64,000 nucleotides of DNA from Ophiosphaerella korrae (GCA_028456385.1 JALNQF010000039.1:124001-188000); one strand, 5' to 3'; numbered from the stretch's first letter, positions 1-11,747 are shown. Numbers and translations: made by a program. Notes: generated by a model from the sequence alone, not told the origin.

Positions 1-60
1 AATGCGGCTTGGAAGACTCTTCTGGATGCAGCAGAAGAAAGTACAGCCATAAATTTCTAA
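1..60 (+). CDS. 3' end of an unidentified gene (partial)
   Basis: The first 60 bases form an open frame of 19 codons running in from outside the window and ending at TAA 58-60. The composition (Ala, Glu, Leu rich, helix-like) suits a protein C-terminus. There are too few residues to name a family, and it could be a chance open frame. Confidence 0.3.
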   Translation, partial: NAAWKTLLDAAEESTAINF

Positions 61-558
61 TTAGGCTGATACCAAATGTGGTATCGCATTATTGCGGTAC
101 ACAGTTTTATTCAATGAATGCTGCAAAGGCTGAAACTACCTGAGTCCCAGTGGTCCATGTTAGAGAAACAAACTTTTTGCGAATTCGTTGTGATAATAGA
201 ATTAATCAAAATTAACCTCTGATACGGTTTTTTTCTTAGCCCTTATTTGGGCAGATACCTAGGCTGGGACTTGGAAAAGCTCCAACCTTACCCTCATGGA
301 TACAAATGCCTCGCATATTGCCAGGAGGCGACGACGGTTCTGAAAGATATTCCAGGGCACTGGCGTCACGTAGGGACGGCCGTTGGCGACAAAAACGATA
401 ACCTCTATCAGCAGTCCAAGACTAGGGTAGAGGGAGGAGAGATCGATATATAAACCACTTTTTCTCCTTTTAAGGTAGAAATTATTGGCGTAGACATGGA
501 CCATTCGGAAGGAATATGTGCAGTAGTGTATGAGACCGATCATGAACCTATCTTACTA
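61..558. other. intergenic, no gene recognised
   Basis: Short open frames exist on both strands (247-453 plus, 259-543 minus), but they overlap each other, lack a recognisable domain and show no splice pattern. I see nothing I can support here beyond the shared 3' flanks of the neighbouring genes. Confidence 0.5.
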
Positions 559-1581
559 CTACCTCAAGTTGAGCCTATCTACAAGTTTTGCCCAAGACGC
601 CATTCCTCGCCGCGCATGTTCCGCTGGTACATGCTCTCCTTGTTCAGACATCGTTCTCGAAAACAGTTCCATGGAAATAAATCCTTTATACTTCATATCG
701 TGGATAATCGCCCGTGCAACATCCTCCACTGGAAGGTAGGCGCCTCGATCTTCTTCGTATGCAAACGCCCTAGCATTTCGAGACCAGTTCATTCTCGGTG
801 GCTGGCCGGGGGTGTGAAATGGGTGGCCTTCGACTAGCGGCGAGGCCATCCGCTCTGCGTCGACTACCTGAATGTAGAAAACCTTGTTCAGGTCTACCTG
901 CTGAACCATCTGATGGATAGATTTCTTTAGGTCTTCATCTGCATTTGGTGTCTTGCCGTCCGGTGACGTGGGATCAGCCCAAACTCGCCCTGCAATGTTG
1001 AACGTGTCGAGGCACAGTCCGAAATTCGAACGATCTACTCGTTTAACGACTTCCCAGGCTTTTTCCCAGGTGTCAATGTGCGTACTCCAGCAAAGATTTT
1101 CGTACGCGAAGCGGACTTGGGGCTGTTCCTTTAGACCCAAGTCCGCTAACTCTCGCAGGTCACTGATAATGACATCCATATCCCCCATGAGCTGGTCGGC
1201 GGGGAGGAAGTTGGCCGGGATTTGTATCGTTACAGTTTCCATCTCTTTAACGATGCGGAACCAGACGTGAATTTTTTCGATAAGGGCATCATGCTTCTGG
1301 CGATCCAACAAGCCCTCATAGAAGAGGAAAGGCTGCAACCCGATTATCTGAAGCCCTTCTGCCTGACACATTTCATGAACATGCTGAGCAGCCTCAATAA
1401 GGTCTTCGAAGTTCGGTTTTTCGCCGTTGGAGAGCTTCTTGGCTACATATTCAAGGTCTTCATAGAAGATCTCAATTCCTTTGAACCCTTGCTGTCCTGC
1501 CTCCTTGACCTTGGTGTCAAAATCGTGAAGCCATGCACGGCCCAGCGAGGCAGACAAAATCGCAGGCTGGAATGTGGCCAT
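559..1581 (-). CDS. 3-dehydroshikimate dehydratase-like TIM-barrel protein
   Basis: Intact 340-codon single-exon frame from ATG 1581 to TAG 559. It has the fold signature of the xylose isomerase-like TIM barrel/AP endonuclease family 2 superfamily: N-terminal 'ILSASLGRAW', the strand 'GFKGIEIFYEDLEY', 'VRFAYENLCW' and 'FGLCLDTFNIAGR', and a late 'GFISMELF' with Glu as a likely metal ligand. Length and motifs match the fungal QutC/Qa-4 type 3-dehydroshikimate dehydratase, which turns 3-dehydroshikimate into protocatechuate in quinate catabolism, a cytosolic metal-dependent step. No other quinate genes are next to it. It could instead supply an aryl acid to the NRPS-like reductase 4 kb away (inference). 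A hydroxypyruvate isomerase-like sugar isomerase is the main alternative. Confidence 0.82.
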   Translation of the reverse strand: MATFQPAILSASLGRAWLHDFDTKVKEAGQQGFKGIEIFYEDLEYVAKKLSNGEKPNFEDLIEAAQHVHEMCQAEGLQIIGLQPFLFYEGLLDRQKHDALIEKIHVWFRIVKEMETVTIQIPANFLPADQLMGDMDVIISDLRELADLGLKEQPQVRFAYENLCWSTHIDTWEKAWEVVKRVDRSNFGLCLDTFNIAGRVWADPTSPDGKTPNADEDLKKSIHQMVQQVDLNKVFYIQVVDAERMASPLVEGHPFHTPGQPPRMNWSRNARAFAYEEDRGAYLPVEDVARAIIHDMKYKGFISMELFSRTMSEQGEHVPAEHARRGMASWAKLVDRLNLR

Positions 1582-1774
1582 AGTGCTTCGACGCAGAATT
1601 CAAACGGATATTTAAGAAATTTCCGATAGCCTAGAAAGCCAAAGAAATAATATTGGCTAACGTTGTCCTAGAGTCAATTATGTAGAAAGTTGTATGTGGC
1701 AGAGATTTCGCCGTGGCAGCGTTGTAATCCCGGTCAAAGTTCCCAGTTGATGAGGTAAGCCTGCAGTCCTAACT

Positions 1775-2345
1775 ATGATTACTCCCGAGGACACCAGTAC
1801 GCACCACATAGCCATGTCAGATAAAGTGCAAGGCCTGAAAGAAAAAGAAAACATACCTACTTCAATAGCCTCGACGCTACTTTCTAGCGATGCGGATACT
1901 GGCTTGGAAGCCAATGCCGACTTGAATCGGCGAGAGGCTTCACCTCAACCTTCGATCGTGATACCATTTGCTCGCGACATGGACTTCATCGACCAGGATC
2001 AGACACTTAATGGAATTTAGCAAAGATGCAGCCTGCCCGGATCGTGGACAGCAATCGTTGGACCAGGCGGCATAGGGTGAGTGCGATAGGTCTGGACAAC
2101 ATGTCTACACGATGCGCTGACAGCAAAGAAGCAAGATGCAGCCCCGCTATTGAATGTGCCTATTGCGTGCACGAGCGGTCGCTTGATACGTTGGCGTTTT
2201 GGGTGCGCGCCAGCAATGCTGCACGGTTCGAGCAGAGCTCCCGTAATATCACCGAGTACATCAAAATCACTGAACGCCAGGAGGCAGCACTTGAGCTGGT
2301 TGTGCAGCGCAACCTCATTTCTCAGAGTCTATGGCTCTAATCCGA
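1775..2345 (+). pseudogene. STAND/NB-ARC NTPase (NLR-like) relic
   Basis: An open frame from 1775 encodes a Ser/Thr-rich leader followed by 'PSIVIPFARDMDFIDQDQTL', the usual lead-in to the fungal NB-ARC domain. It stops at TAG 2018-2020. Reading on in the same frame gives the Walker A remnant 'IVGPGGIG', with a stop where the lysine should follow. A shifted frame then gives 'ECAYCVHERSLDTLAFWV' and 'ASNAARFEQS', which match the stretch after the P-loop in fungal NLR proteins. Homology ends near 2345 and the rest of the NTPase and its repeat domain are missing. This is a truncated, multiply broken copy of an NLR gene. The family assignment is good; no function remains. Confidence 0.7.
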
Positions 2346-2402
2346 AACAGTCCGATTCAAATCAAATACTAGAATATTCCCCACGCCATAGAAATACACC
2401 AT

Positions 2403-4372
2403 TTACTCATCTTTAGGCTTCGGCCAGATTCTAGCGCAGTTTTTGCATGGAAGTACCTCGTCGCCGTTCCGTCGCTTGAAAAGCTGCATCTTGGTCTTGA
2501 TTTGCTTCTGATTTGGGCTTTGCGATGGCAATACGTGAGCTCGTCCCATGAGGAGCGGGAAGGTCCTAGTCAGGACTAAAACGTGGCGGTGCTGATCTTG
2601 CACAAGTTCTAGAGAGCTTGTCGGTGTGGGTTCAATGCACTCGAACTTGAATGTGCCATTCTTATGACTGCGAAGCGCAGCAAGTTGTATCTGTGTGTTC
2701 GTCCTCTGACTTTGCGCTTCAAATTCCTGGAAAATGTACTCTAATGGCTTGCTATCAAAGTCGTCGCGATCCTTCGCCATTCTGTGGAATGCAGAAAGTA
2801 TTGCAGAAACTGGGATTAGTGATTCATATGAGGCTTCATGTAATAGATTTTCTCCCAATCGTTCTTTATACAAAGGTTTGCTGGGGTCAAGAGTATTTTG
2901 CTCGTGGGTATCGCGAGTTTGTTTGAGGTTGACATGGGCGCATAGTATATGCTTCGCCCAATTCTCAAGAATCTCTCCCTCGAATTTCAGAGGAGCGATT
3001 GCATTGCTCTCCAAGTCCTTTTTTTCAGTACCCAATACTGTGTACTTGGCTATTCCTAAGTAATGGAAGATGTGGACGCTGTAATGGACATCCCCCTTGT
3101 GTATCTTGCGTGACTGAGAACCTCCAAGCCGGCGCTGGAAGAATGATCCCCAGGAATCCTGAGACCGCACTGCAGGTATTAACACTAATTATAAGATTCT
3201 TGAGCGTGGAATACGTACAGAGCTTCGATGAGATGGGGGATATTGCAACAACTTTGCAGGTTCTGATACCAGGGGCAGATGACCCGGCCGAGGGTGGGTC
3301 ATCGAAGATGGAAGGTCTGGACCAAGACCGAGTTGTTGTGATGGCCCAGATGTTGTTAAGATTGAAGTCAATCTTATCAGTGAGCTGGCCAATCATCCAC
3401 GCTAGAGTAATGTTAGCAAGAGTCATGTCCTTGTTCCCACCGCCGACATCGCTGTGATTTCCCGCAAACCAGCACTGCTTCAAGGTTTGGCTCTTCTGAT
3501 CTTCGAGGTGGGTCCAAACCATAGGCTTAAAGTGCCTTCTTCTCTCATCTAGTGCAAGGGCTTGAACGGCGAATTTGACCTTTGTGGGTACTTTATAATC
3601 CACGGTGCGATATTTGAGCCGAGGTAGTTGTGGGAGATGTGCAGCCATAGGAAATCCAACCGCGCTAACCGTGTCCCATACTGCACAGGCTTCAATCCGA
3701 ACATCTTCCTTCCCCGGATCTACAAGTTCCCCCCATGCCACAAGGTCTTCACATTTCTTCTTTAAATCGCGCCACCTGTCATCGCCTTGGTCCGGGCTCA
3801 GTCTTTTCCATATCCTAAAGAGTCTGGGTAGGTGGCGTAATCCGCTCTTCGTTAACAATCCGACTTCTTCTATAAATTGAGCAACGCATCGAACGGTGAA
3901 CGCTCCCCTCGAAAAGCCGATAAGGACTATCTGGTCATCTTGTGTAGACCAGTTTAGACAAATGAAAGCGTAAGCTGCGCGAATAGCTTTGGAAAGACCT
4001 AATTGCATGTTTTTCAGTCTACAGAGCATTCTTGATAAACACGAGGTACTACTAACCTCTACCAGTCATGGCATCCCAAGTATTTGAGAATTTCCCCGTG
4101 CCCAAGCCGACTCCTGGTTGATAGTGAACAATCTGTATGTAAGTCCCTCTCTCTTGAGTCGTTCCATCTTGACCCTTCGGCTTCCAGCTATCCTTATCGC
4201 TGATGCATCGAGCAATCTTTGCCACATTGGTTAGAGTTTTGCCTTCGAGATCACCTGTGTTCCAAGTCCCGTCGCAACAAACTATGAGTCTTTTGTGCGG
4301 GTGTGGTTCTTTTCCAGAAGTAGGTGATGTCTTTGTGTAGGTAGAGGGATTATCCACCGTGTGGTCACCCAT
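2403..4372 (-). CDS. DUF2235 alpha/beta-hydrolase (Tle1-like phospholipase domain) protein
   Basis: Three exons: 4372-4057, 3998-3219 and 3169-2403. Introns of 58 bp (4056-3999) and 49 bp (3218-3170) both keep the frame and give 620 residues. The N-terminal domain is DUF2235 (T6SS phospholipase effector Tle1-like catalytic domain): 'RLIVCCDGTWNTGD', 'QPGVGLGTG' and the nucleophile elbow 'IGFSRGAFT' (G-x-S-x-G), which is completed across the first intron by 'MTGRGLSKAI'. A later 'WFAGNHSDVGGG' carries the Asp/His region. Members hydrolyse ester bonds in lipids, but the substrate of fungal versions is largely unknown. I start at ATG 4372, because upstream codons in frame lack an ATG. No signal peptide is visible. 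It lies between the dehydratase and the NRPS-like gene, and membership of that cluster is unproven. Confidence 0.88.
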
Positions 4373-5699
4373 CTTAATAGGGATTGCCGCTCGATTTGGA
4401 TGGTCGCGTGCTTTCGTGTCGAGCAAAGATCAAGATCTCCGGGTATTCACGAGTAAAGAATTGGCAGGGGTTGACGCAGTTGCACGTGACTTGATTTTCG
4501 ATGGTACAGAATGTTTGGACTTGTGGGATGTTGGAGTGAGACAGAGAGTCAGTGTGGTCCCCTTAATAATGCTCTCGGTTGATTGTGGTGCACTTTATCG
4601 TGATCCGTTTGCACACGAGGCTGTATTATTGTCAATAGTTCTAGGCTGCTCTGTGCTTCGCTTGACAGCCTCGTGCCGTAGTATGTGCTCAATGGAGATC
4701 TAGGGACGGTTGTGAATGCAAGACAAAGACCTGACTTGCTACAGTGGACTGGTGCAGTAAATAAGTTGAGGTATTGTGCTCAGCTCATCCAAGCTGTTGG
4801 TTTAGTTTGATTTTCTCCTGCTCGCTCTCAGCCGCGATGTCCGTAGCTACGCCCGGATTAACTAGCCGACATGGCTGGCGTAGCTGACAGCCGACGCGTC
4901 ACGGACACTTTGTTCGCTTCCCTTCGGGCACTATCCACGATTTGGTGGTCATCTCATCCAGATAGTGGTTCTACTGACTGTGTACTTTACTTATAGGCTC
5001 ATGGAGGTGTTTCGCCTCGTCTGTCGCATCTGCTTTACCTTCAGGCTTCCCCTAATGCTCAACGTCGCCTACTCATCTCTGATTCCCATTTGCCCAAGGA
5101 TCACTTTGGTGGCTAGCTGCGGCTCGCTCAAGGTGGTTTGGAGGTCTTTGTGCGTGCTGCCGCAGAGGAGCACATGAGCGACGCCTAATCTCCACACTCG
5201 CAGCGAGGGCTGATGATGGCTGATACGTTTCGGCTGAACAGGAACTGTTCTCAGTCCGCAGCTACACCACGGGGCACTCTCCCGGGACCCTCTCGGAGCG
5301 GGAGCACCTTTTTGGTGGGCAGCAGAGTGTAGCCATAAGCTGCCTGTCCTTTAGTCTCTAACTATGCAAGCTGTCGATCATAATGTTATACAAGACAGCT
5401 AAGGTAGGAAGGAGCCTTGCCCCGCATTATCCGCCAGCGAATCTACTTAATCTTGATTAGTACTAGTTACTTTTAGGAGCGCCGCCACTCTCGGTTAACT
5501 GAAATATTGGCTATTTGCACGCGCGCAAAAATCGACGCGTCGCACTATATTGACAACACGACGAAAAAGCCTATTTATCAACCTCCAGCATCCATCCATA
5601 AATCCGACAATAACTAGCCTAGGTTTTAATTCAGTAAGTTATTATAAATACCTAATATTTCTAGATTAAGATTAGGCTAAACTCAGTTCTGAGATAAAT
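4373..5699. other. intergenic with a possible LINE 3'-end remnant (about 4970-5360, minus)
   Basis: No intact gene. On the minus strand from about 5360 to 4970, broken frames give 'RCECG' followed, one frame over, by 'VAHVLLCG'. This resembles the Cys-Cys-His-Cys knuckle at the end of Tad-type LINE polyproteins. Stops interrupt it repeatedly, so at best it is a short dead fragment. The stretch 5400-5699 is AT-rich and holds nothing I can name. It is also the downstream flank of the NRPS-like gene. Confidence 0.35.
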
Positions 5700-8600
5700 T
5701 TACCGGATCGCCTGTACTATTCTTAGAAGGTCCTCAGCTTCCTTCAAAACGTCGTTTACACTTTTACCTGCATCAACGGGCAATACATCTGTTTCCATCT
5801 CCGAAGGTTCTTCTCTAATACTTAGCTGTCCCTCTAACATTCCTTCCTTTATGTAATGATTTTCACCCTCCTTTATTCTTCTCGCCAATTCCCCTTTCTC
5901 GACTTGCAAGTCCAAAAAAAAGACTTCCAAGCCATTTGCATCTATGGCTAATGCACGAATTTGATCGCGATATACACGCTTCAGTACAGAACATGATACG
6001 AGGACTCTGTCGCATCCCAATTTGCTGAATGTCGAGAGTATTTGCTTCTTCAGTCGATGAAGCCACAAACCTCCAGTCTCATCATCTAATGGCGTACCAG
6101 AAGCCATGGCAACAACCGCTTCTGGGTTGTGGAAATCATCTCCTTCAATATAGGGCGTGTTTAGTGTCGCGCTGAGGTGCTTCGAGATAGTCGACTTGCC
6201 ACTGCCACACGGTCCGGTAAGGACGATGACTTGCTTCTTTTTGATTGAACTTGAAACTGACATTATATTTCTCCATGCGCCGAGCTGGAATTGGTTGATG
6301 AATGTCTTCACAAACTTCGCGTCGATTTTGGGCGCGTTGGTTAATGAAAGCGACAAAGACGTCGCAACAAGAGTTTTGTACATTCGTGGCGGTGCAAAGT
6401 TGTCTTTGTCGTACTTTGATGTGAAAAAGTCGAGAAGCTTCTTAGGAGGATTGACAAGCGCGTCATCACTCGACTCTGCCAGCCTCTTCAGCCACTCCTT
6501 AGGTTCGACCTCTTCGAACTGCATACCAGCTTCGTGTAGTGCAGGAAGGAAATCGTGGACCCAGGAGAAAGTATTTGCATTCGTCACATTTGCAATAATG
6601 GTATCCGCGTTGCTCAATGCAATTTCAGATACCGCCTTGGCAATAACATTGACTGGAGTCCAACTAGGTAACTCTTGCAACTTTGGTAGCGCCCCGATAG
6701 TTAGAGCGGATAGAATCATGAGCGGTATAGCCTCAGTGTCATTCCACACTCCATGAACCGTGTCAGCAGCAATCTGGCCTATGCGAAGTACACGGGCCTT
6801 GATGCCAGTTTCTTTGGCAGCTGCCATGCAGATATGCTCAGCGACACACTTGCTTTGAGCATAGCCCATTCCTTGCGCCCAGTCAAGTTCGGCCAGTACC
6901 TCTGGTGCATGTATTTCGGGACACGCTGACACTGTGCTCACTGATGAACAAAAGTTGAAGGTCGCTGGCTTCGAAGACGGTGTTGCCAGGCAAAAATCTA
7001 GTAAGTGTCTAACGCCAGCTATGCAGTCTTTCTCAAAAGTGGAAAGACTGAAATTGAAATTTACAGACCATGCGCAGTGGATAATATCAGTGAGTTTCCG
7101 GGCGATAGCCTCGTGAGATTCCCGATCAAGTCCAAGATATGGATCGGAGAGGTCGGATGGGAGAGCGTGAATCTTTTTTCGTGCAGCCAGGGACAGTGTA
7201 TGGTAAATCTTGCGCTGCAATAAGGATTTCTGGACTCGATATTTCGCATCTTGGCTATTTTTGGCTCGTACCAGGCAGTGTACGGTCTCAATTTCCGAAC
7301 ACTCAAGTAGCTGCACGAGGACGTGGGCACCAAGCGACCCCGTGGCACCTGTGAGCACAACTTCCCTCCCGTAGGCCGGCTTGAAGCTACTGTACTTTTT
7401 GATAAGATCTTCCATTTTCAAGGATACTGAAAATTTATCCTCTACGTGGCCTGTTCGAAGTCGGTATAGGCATGCGCTAAGGGCAGCGATTGATGGGTGC
7501 TCAAAAACAACATTCTGCCCAAGCTTATTGTCGCCGATGTCAATTGATTTGAGTATTGTTGATCTGATCTGAATCGATTGTAGAGAATCAAGTCCTAGCG
7601 AGAACAAATCCGTGGTCCTGTCGACGTCTGACACTTGGGGCAGGGCTCGCGCAAGCATTTTGCGCACAAATTCTTCCAGCTCAAGAATAGAGAGAGCCTG
7701 AAGCTCACCGCTCGCAATAGCAGCCTCATCATACGCACTATTTATTTCTGCAGCAAATTGTTTGTAGAAGGCTTGTCTAATGATACTACCCTTGTCCGTT
7801 CGTGGAAAGTCGCAGTCGAAGGGGAGAACGCGGACCATGTCACGCGATATTCGCGCGTATGCTTCTGCTGTTTGATTTGCTTCCTTTATGACGGGCCATA
7901 TTTGATCCACGACCTGATGCTGGGGCATACTTTGTACAGCGGGGCTTGGAACAACAAGCGCACCGAGGCTCGGGCGGCCAGCGCCAAAAATGACTGTTTC
8001 GGTCACAGCTCTATGCGACCGAATTTTGCCCTCCATCATGACTGGATTAAACTTTTCGCCATTCACAAGAGCAATAGTATCATCTAACCTAGCGATATAC
8101 TTCCAGGCCCGCTGGATCGTAGGATGTGGTTCGAAAACATCCTTTGTCGCATAGCTACCATCAGGTTGATTGGAAGCAACCTTGGCTGGCCACCCTGGCA
8201 AGACTGTGCATTCGAACAGATTGGGGCCTCGCGGTATCCATCGCAAATAAGGCGAGAGCTTGGGAGATTCGCGTACATAATTCCAGGCTACATCATTTAT
8301 TGGTCGAAATGATGTCATAAGTTGGCCAACTTCCGTTCTGTATGGGGAATCAATATCGCACATGAGACATATAGAGGAAGACTTACGCTCCATAATGTCC
8401 CACAAGATTTACACCTTGCTCGACAAGCAAATCGCCTAAAGTGTCTGGACACGCACTTCCGCCATACATGACGATCTTCAGCTGCTTGAGCAACTCAATG
8501 CCCTCGTCCGTCTCTGCAAGTAGCTTCAGAGCATATGGTACGCCGTAAAAGATTTCAAAGTTGTGTTGTCTGAGGATTTTAGTGAGATAAGATTGTGTTA

Positions 8601-9469
8601 GCGGCAAGTCAGCGTTGTAGATACGTATTGATTTTCCAGAGTAGATAGCACGGAAGAAGTTGCAGATACCATGGTTATGATAAAGTGGAAGAGTGATGAA
8701 GGCTTTCATCTCCATACTAGTGGCGTAATTGGCAATCGCACTCCTGTGAGGTTGATAAATCGGCTTGGGTAGTCCGGTGGAGCCTAGTAATGTCAACGAC
8801 AGAGCCTTCCATAGCTATGAAAATTATCATACCACTAGAATGGATGATATATATGTTGTTCATACTCTCCACTTCCGGATCAAGGTGATAGTCCATGCGT
8901 GTATCAGCATGAACCTCGATTGGGAAATCATATATGCTCCTAGTCGCGATGGAGCTAACATGTATTGCGGGTAAATTGGCCTGCACATGATTCGCTAAAT
9001 GTAGAAATCTCGTATCTGCCAAGAAGAATGTAGCGCCAGTCGTCTCAATTAGTGACTCGATAGCTAGCTGTGATATTCTTGGAGAAAGAAATAACACGGT
9101 GTGGCCTAGCTTGGTGAGTGCCAGCATCGTCACCAGGTAATCGAAGTTGCTCGGCCCAATGATTGCTATAGTAGTTGGTTTCACGTCCGAGCTCTTCCGT
9201 GTGGTGATGAAGGCTTGGTAGTGGCGCGCAACACGGTATGCAAAGACATCAAGCTGCTGCATTGTGTAGTCGACAAAGTCAACGCCCGTACTCGGGTACG
9301 AAACGATCGTGGCATGTGGGTTGATTCTTGCGCGTTGTCGCATCAGCGCATCGACTGTGTGTATTGGCGCGTTATATGGATATTCTACATCCTGTTGTAT
9401 GCCTTGTAGCGTGGGCTGTGGTATCTTTTTCGAGAGAGGCGTAGGTACCGCAATTTGAGGGGGTGCCAT
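5700..9469 (-). CDS. NRPS-like reductase (A-T-R) fused to a gluconokinase-like domain
   Basis: Three exons, 9469-8833, 8783-8387 and 8337-5700, with two 49-bp GT-AG introns (8832-8784, 8386-8338), give 1223 residues from an ATG in good context. Domain order: adenylation, with core A3 'HSSGSTGLPKP' near 209-219 and A5 'GHYGATEVGQL' rebuilt across the second intron; carrier domain 'LGLDSLQS' with the phosphopantetheine serine near residue 596; NAD(P)-dependent thioester reductase with 'GATGSLGA' near 675 and Y-x3-K ('YAQSK') at about 837-841; and, from about 1045, a P-loop kinase of the GntK family ('GPCGSGKSTI', 'GDDFHN', 'CSVLKRVYRD'). A-T-R proteins without a condensation domain adenylate a carboxylic acid, load it and release it as aldehyde. 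The kinase tail is unusual: its 'PLDDE' loop lacks the Arg that normally follows in gluconokinases, so the substrate may differ. The substrate is not predictable by eye. Confidence 0.93.
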
Positions 9470-9962
9470 GGCTTCAGTAATAAATTTTGCACGAGATAGC
9501 TCTGGTTGGAAATAGTAAACGAGTAGATGACTTTTTTTCGGCGTGGTAAAAACTACTCTGGTGTTCTTTAGTACTTTGAGGAGGAGCTGCTGCTTGCATG
9601 AGCTATACACAGCCGGAACGGTCGTCGTGCCTTGGAATGTATATCCGGGGTGGAGCAAAATGGCAGGATATGAATCCGATTCGCCAGGATATAGATCCGC
9701 CGTGGTTCCGGATGCGCTAGTCTGGATCTAGCTTCAATCTCCGCATTTTGAGGTTACCCAAGGACAGTAGCGTCTTCTCCACAAACTAGTCCCCGAAGAT
9801 CTGGGGTGACACCTGATTCTCCGTATGCCATGACTTCGCATAATACTGGGTATAAAGAAAGCCCACGGTAAGGGCGGCAAATGAGTTTATTATGCCCATA
9901 ATTCACAGGCTACGCCTACTCTCTATCTGAACCATCGTACAATAATACACTGCAGCCCTATC
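9470..9962. promoter_or_regulatory. divergent promoter between NRPS-like and MFS genes with repeated ATCCG boxes
   Basis: This 493-bp spacer serves two divergent genes. It holds a 15-bp direct repeat at 9664-9678 and 9685-9699 (13 of 15 identical), starting 21 bp apart, about two helical turns, each ending in ATCCG. ATATCCGG lies at 9641-9648, and an inverted triplet pair CCG-N6-CGG at 9700-9711. CGG/CCG triplets are the usual half-sites of Zn2Cys6 regulators, and one is encoded at 12005-14197. A TATAAAG at 9851-9857 lies about 106 bp before the transporter ATG. The repeats are seen directly; binding is inference. Confidence 0.5.
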
Positions 9963-11747
9963 ATGACTGCCATGATGGAGAAAAGCGAGATCCAGTACAT
10001 CGATGAGAATTCTGACTCAGTTGACGCGTCAAAGCCACACCGAGTTGTTCAAATCGATAACTTCCAGGTCCTGGGTCTCGATCCTAAAGATGCCGATTTC
10101 TATATCAACTTCTCCGACGAGAGGAGAAAAAAGGTGGTCCGAAAGGTAATGTTTCCTCATTCTGCTACCACGATGCCTATGCCTTGTGGATAGCAGGAAA
10201 ATGGTATTGACATGAATTAGGTTGATGTCCGCCTTGTCCCGATGCTAGCTATCCTCTATCTAATATCGCACATCGACAGAGCAAACATTGGCGTAAGTTG
10301 CCGTTACTATATTTAGTGTGTATTGCACTAATCCACGTAGAATGCCAAGATTGAAGGAATGGTAGAGGATCTCGGTCTAGATGGTGTACAATGGAACATT
10401 GTCCTATCTGTCTTCTTCATCCCATACATTCTGCTCGAGATACCCTCTAATATGCTTCTAAAGAAATTCAAGCGACCGTCTGTGTACCTCGGAACCTTGA
10501 TTATTTGTTGGGGCATTGTAATGACGATGATGGGCATTGTTAAAGACTTTGCGGGACTAGTCGTAACGCGCATCCTCCTTGGAGCTTTCGAGTCAGTTAG
10601 CAATTCTTTATGAGTCAACCACAGCTAAAACTTTTGTCACAGAGCGGGATTCTTCCCTGGTGCAGTGTACTTGTGCGCGTTTTGGTACATGCCCAAGGAC
10701 CTGGCAACCAGGATCTCGTATTTCTACTGTGCATCAGCACTCTCTGGTGCCTTCTCTGGCCTCCTTGCTGCGGGTATCGCCAAGATGGGTGGTGTTGGCG
10801 GGTATGAGGGATGGCGCTGGATTTTCCTGTTGGAGGGCATCGTCACCGTCATGCTCGGTATTGCATGCTTCTTTCTTCTCATCGACTCACCAACCTTGAG
10901 CGGGAAGTGGCTGGAGCCTGAAGAAATTCGATTCCTCGAACTGCAAAGATACATCAAGGATGGTGGGAGGCTCCAGGAGGAGAAGGAGCATTTCCGCTGG
11001 AAAGATTCGAAGATGGTACTTTGTAACTGGCGCTTATACATGCAAGCATATATTCTTCTTTGTATCTCAGCATGCTCATATGGTAAGCAGGCAAAATTAG
11101 TCGCTAAAGGCTGATGCTGACATGAATTAGGGACGAAATTTACATTGCCTACGATTACGAAAGATATGGGTTTCAGTAATACTCATGCACAGCTCATGAC
11201 TGTACCACCGTACGTCGCGGGTGCAATTAGCTCGATTGTCTTCGCTAGGCTTTCGGATCGTTTCTACTGGCGCCTTCCCTTCGTAGCCATTCCTCTTTCA
11301 TTCATCTTCATCGGTTACGCCATCGTAATTTCCTTCCATGGGGATCTCAGAGGTAACCTCGGTCCAGCGTTCTTCGCCATTATCCTAACATGTATGGGTA
11401 TCTATCCCATCCAACCTGCCGGTAGCTCCTGGGCAGCCAACAACCTGGCACCAGCCTCCCGACGTGCCATTGGAGTTGCCTTTAACATTTGTGTCGGCAA
11501 CATTGGCGGTGTGATCGGTAGTTATATGTATCTCGAGTCGGAAAAGCCGAAATATTACACTGGTTTCGGTCTTTCTTTGGCGTTCGGTGCGACTGGGTTC
11601 ATTATTTCTTTCTTATTGGAGCTTTCCTACAAATGGGGAAACAAGAGGAAAGCAAAAATGACCGAAGACGAAGTAAGGGCAAAGTACACTGACGAGGAAC
11701 TGCTGGACATGGGTGACAAGTCACCATTATTCAGATATACGCTCTAG
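9963..11747 (+). CDS. MFS transporter, Dal5/allantoate-permease (anion:cation symporter) family
   Basis: Five exons: 9963-10145, 10221-10292, 10341-10591, 10643-11082 and 11131-11747. All junctions are GT-AG and the frame closes at 520 residues. About 12 hydrophobic segments are visible. Family hallmarks are 'VDVRLVPMLAILYLISHIDR' before the second exon end, 'PSNMLLKKF' after the second helix (cytoplasmic loop), 'EGWRWIFLLEGI' at the sixth helix and 'GSSWAANNLAP' in the second half. These match the Dal5/Tna1 group of plasma-membrane proton symporters for small organic anions such as nicotinate, allantoate or pantothenate. Introns 1 and 4 share the same 3' end (TGACATGAATTAG form). It is divergent from the NRPS-like gene, so import of an acid precursor or export of a product are both possible. 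Confidence 0.92.

Noticed and set aside
5280..5330. Strong GC hairpin near 5280-5320 as a terminator
   Set aside because: It is not at the end of any transcript. It lies in the putative LINE remnant.
10328..11041. Minus-strand open frames under the MFS transporter (10328-10618 and 10724-11041)
   Set aside because: They are antisense shadows of well-supported transporter exons, without domains.
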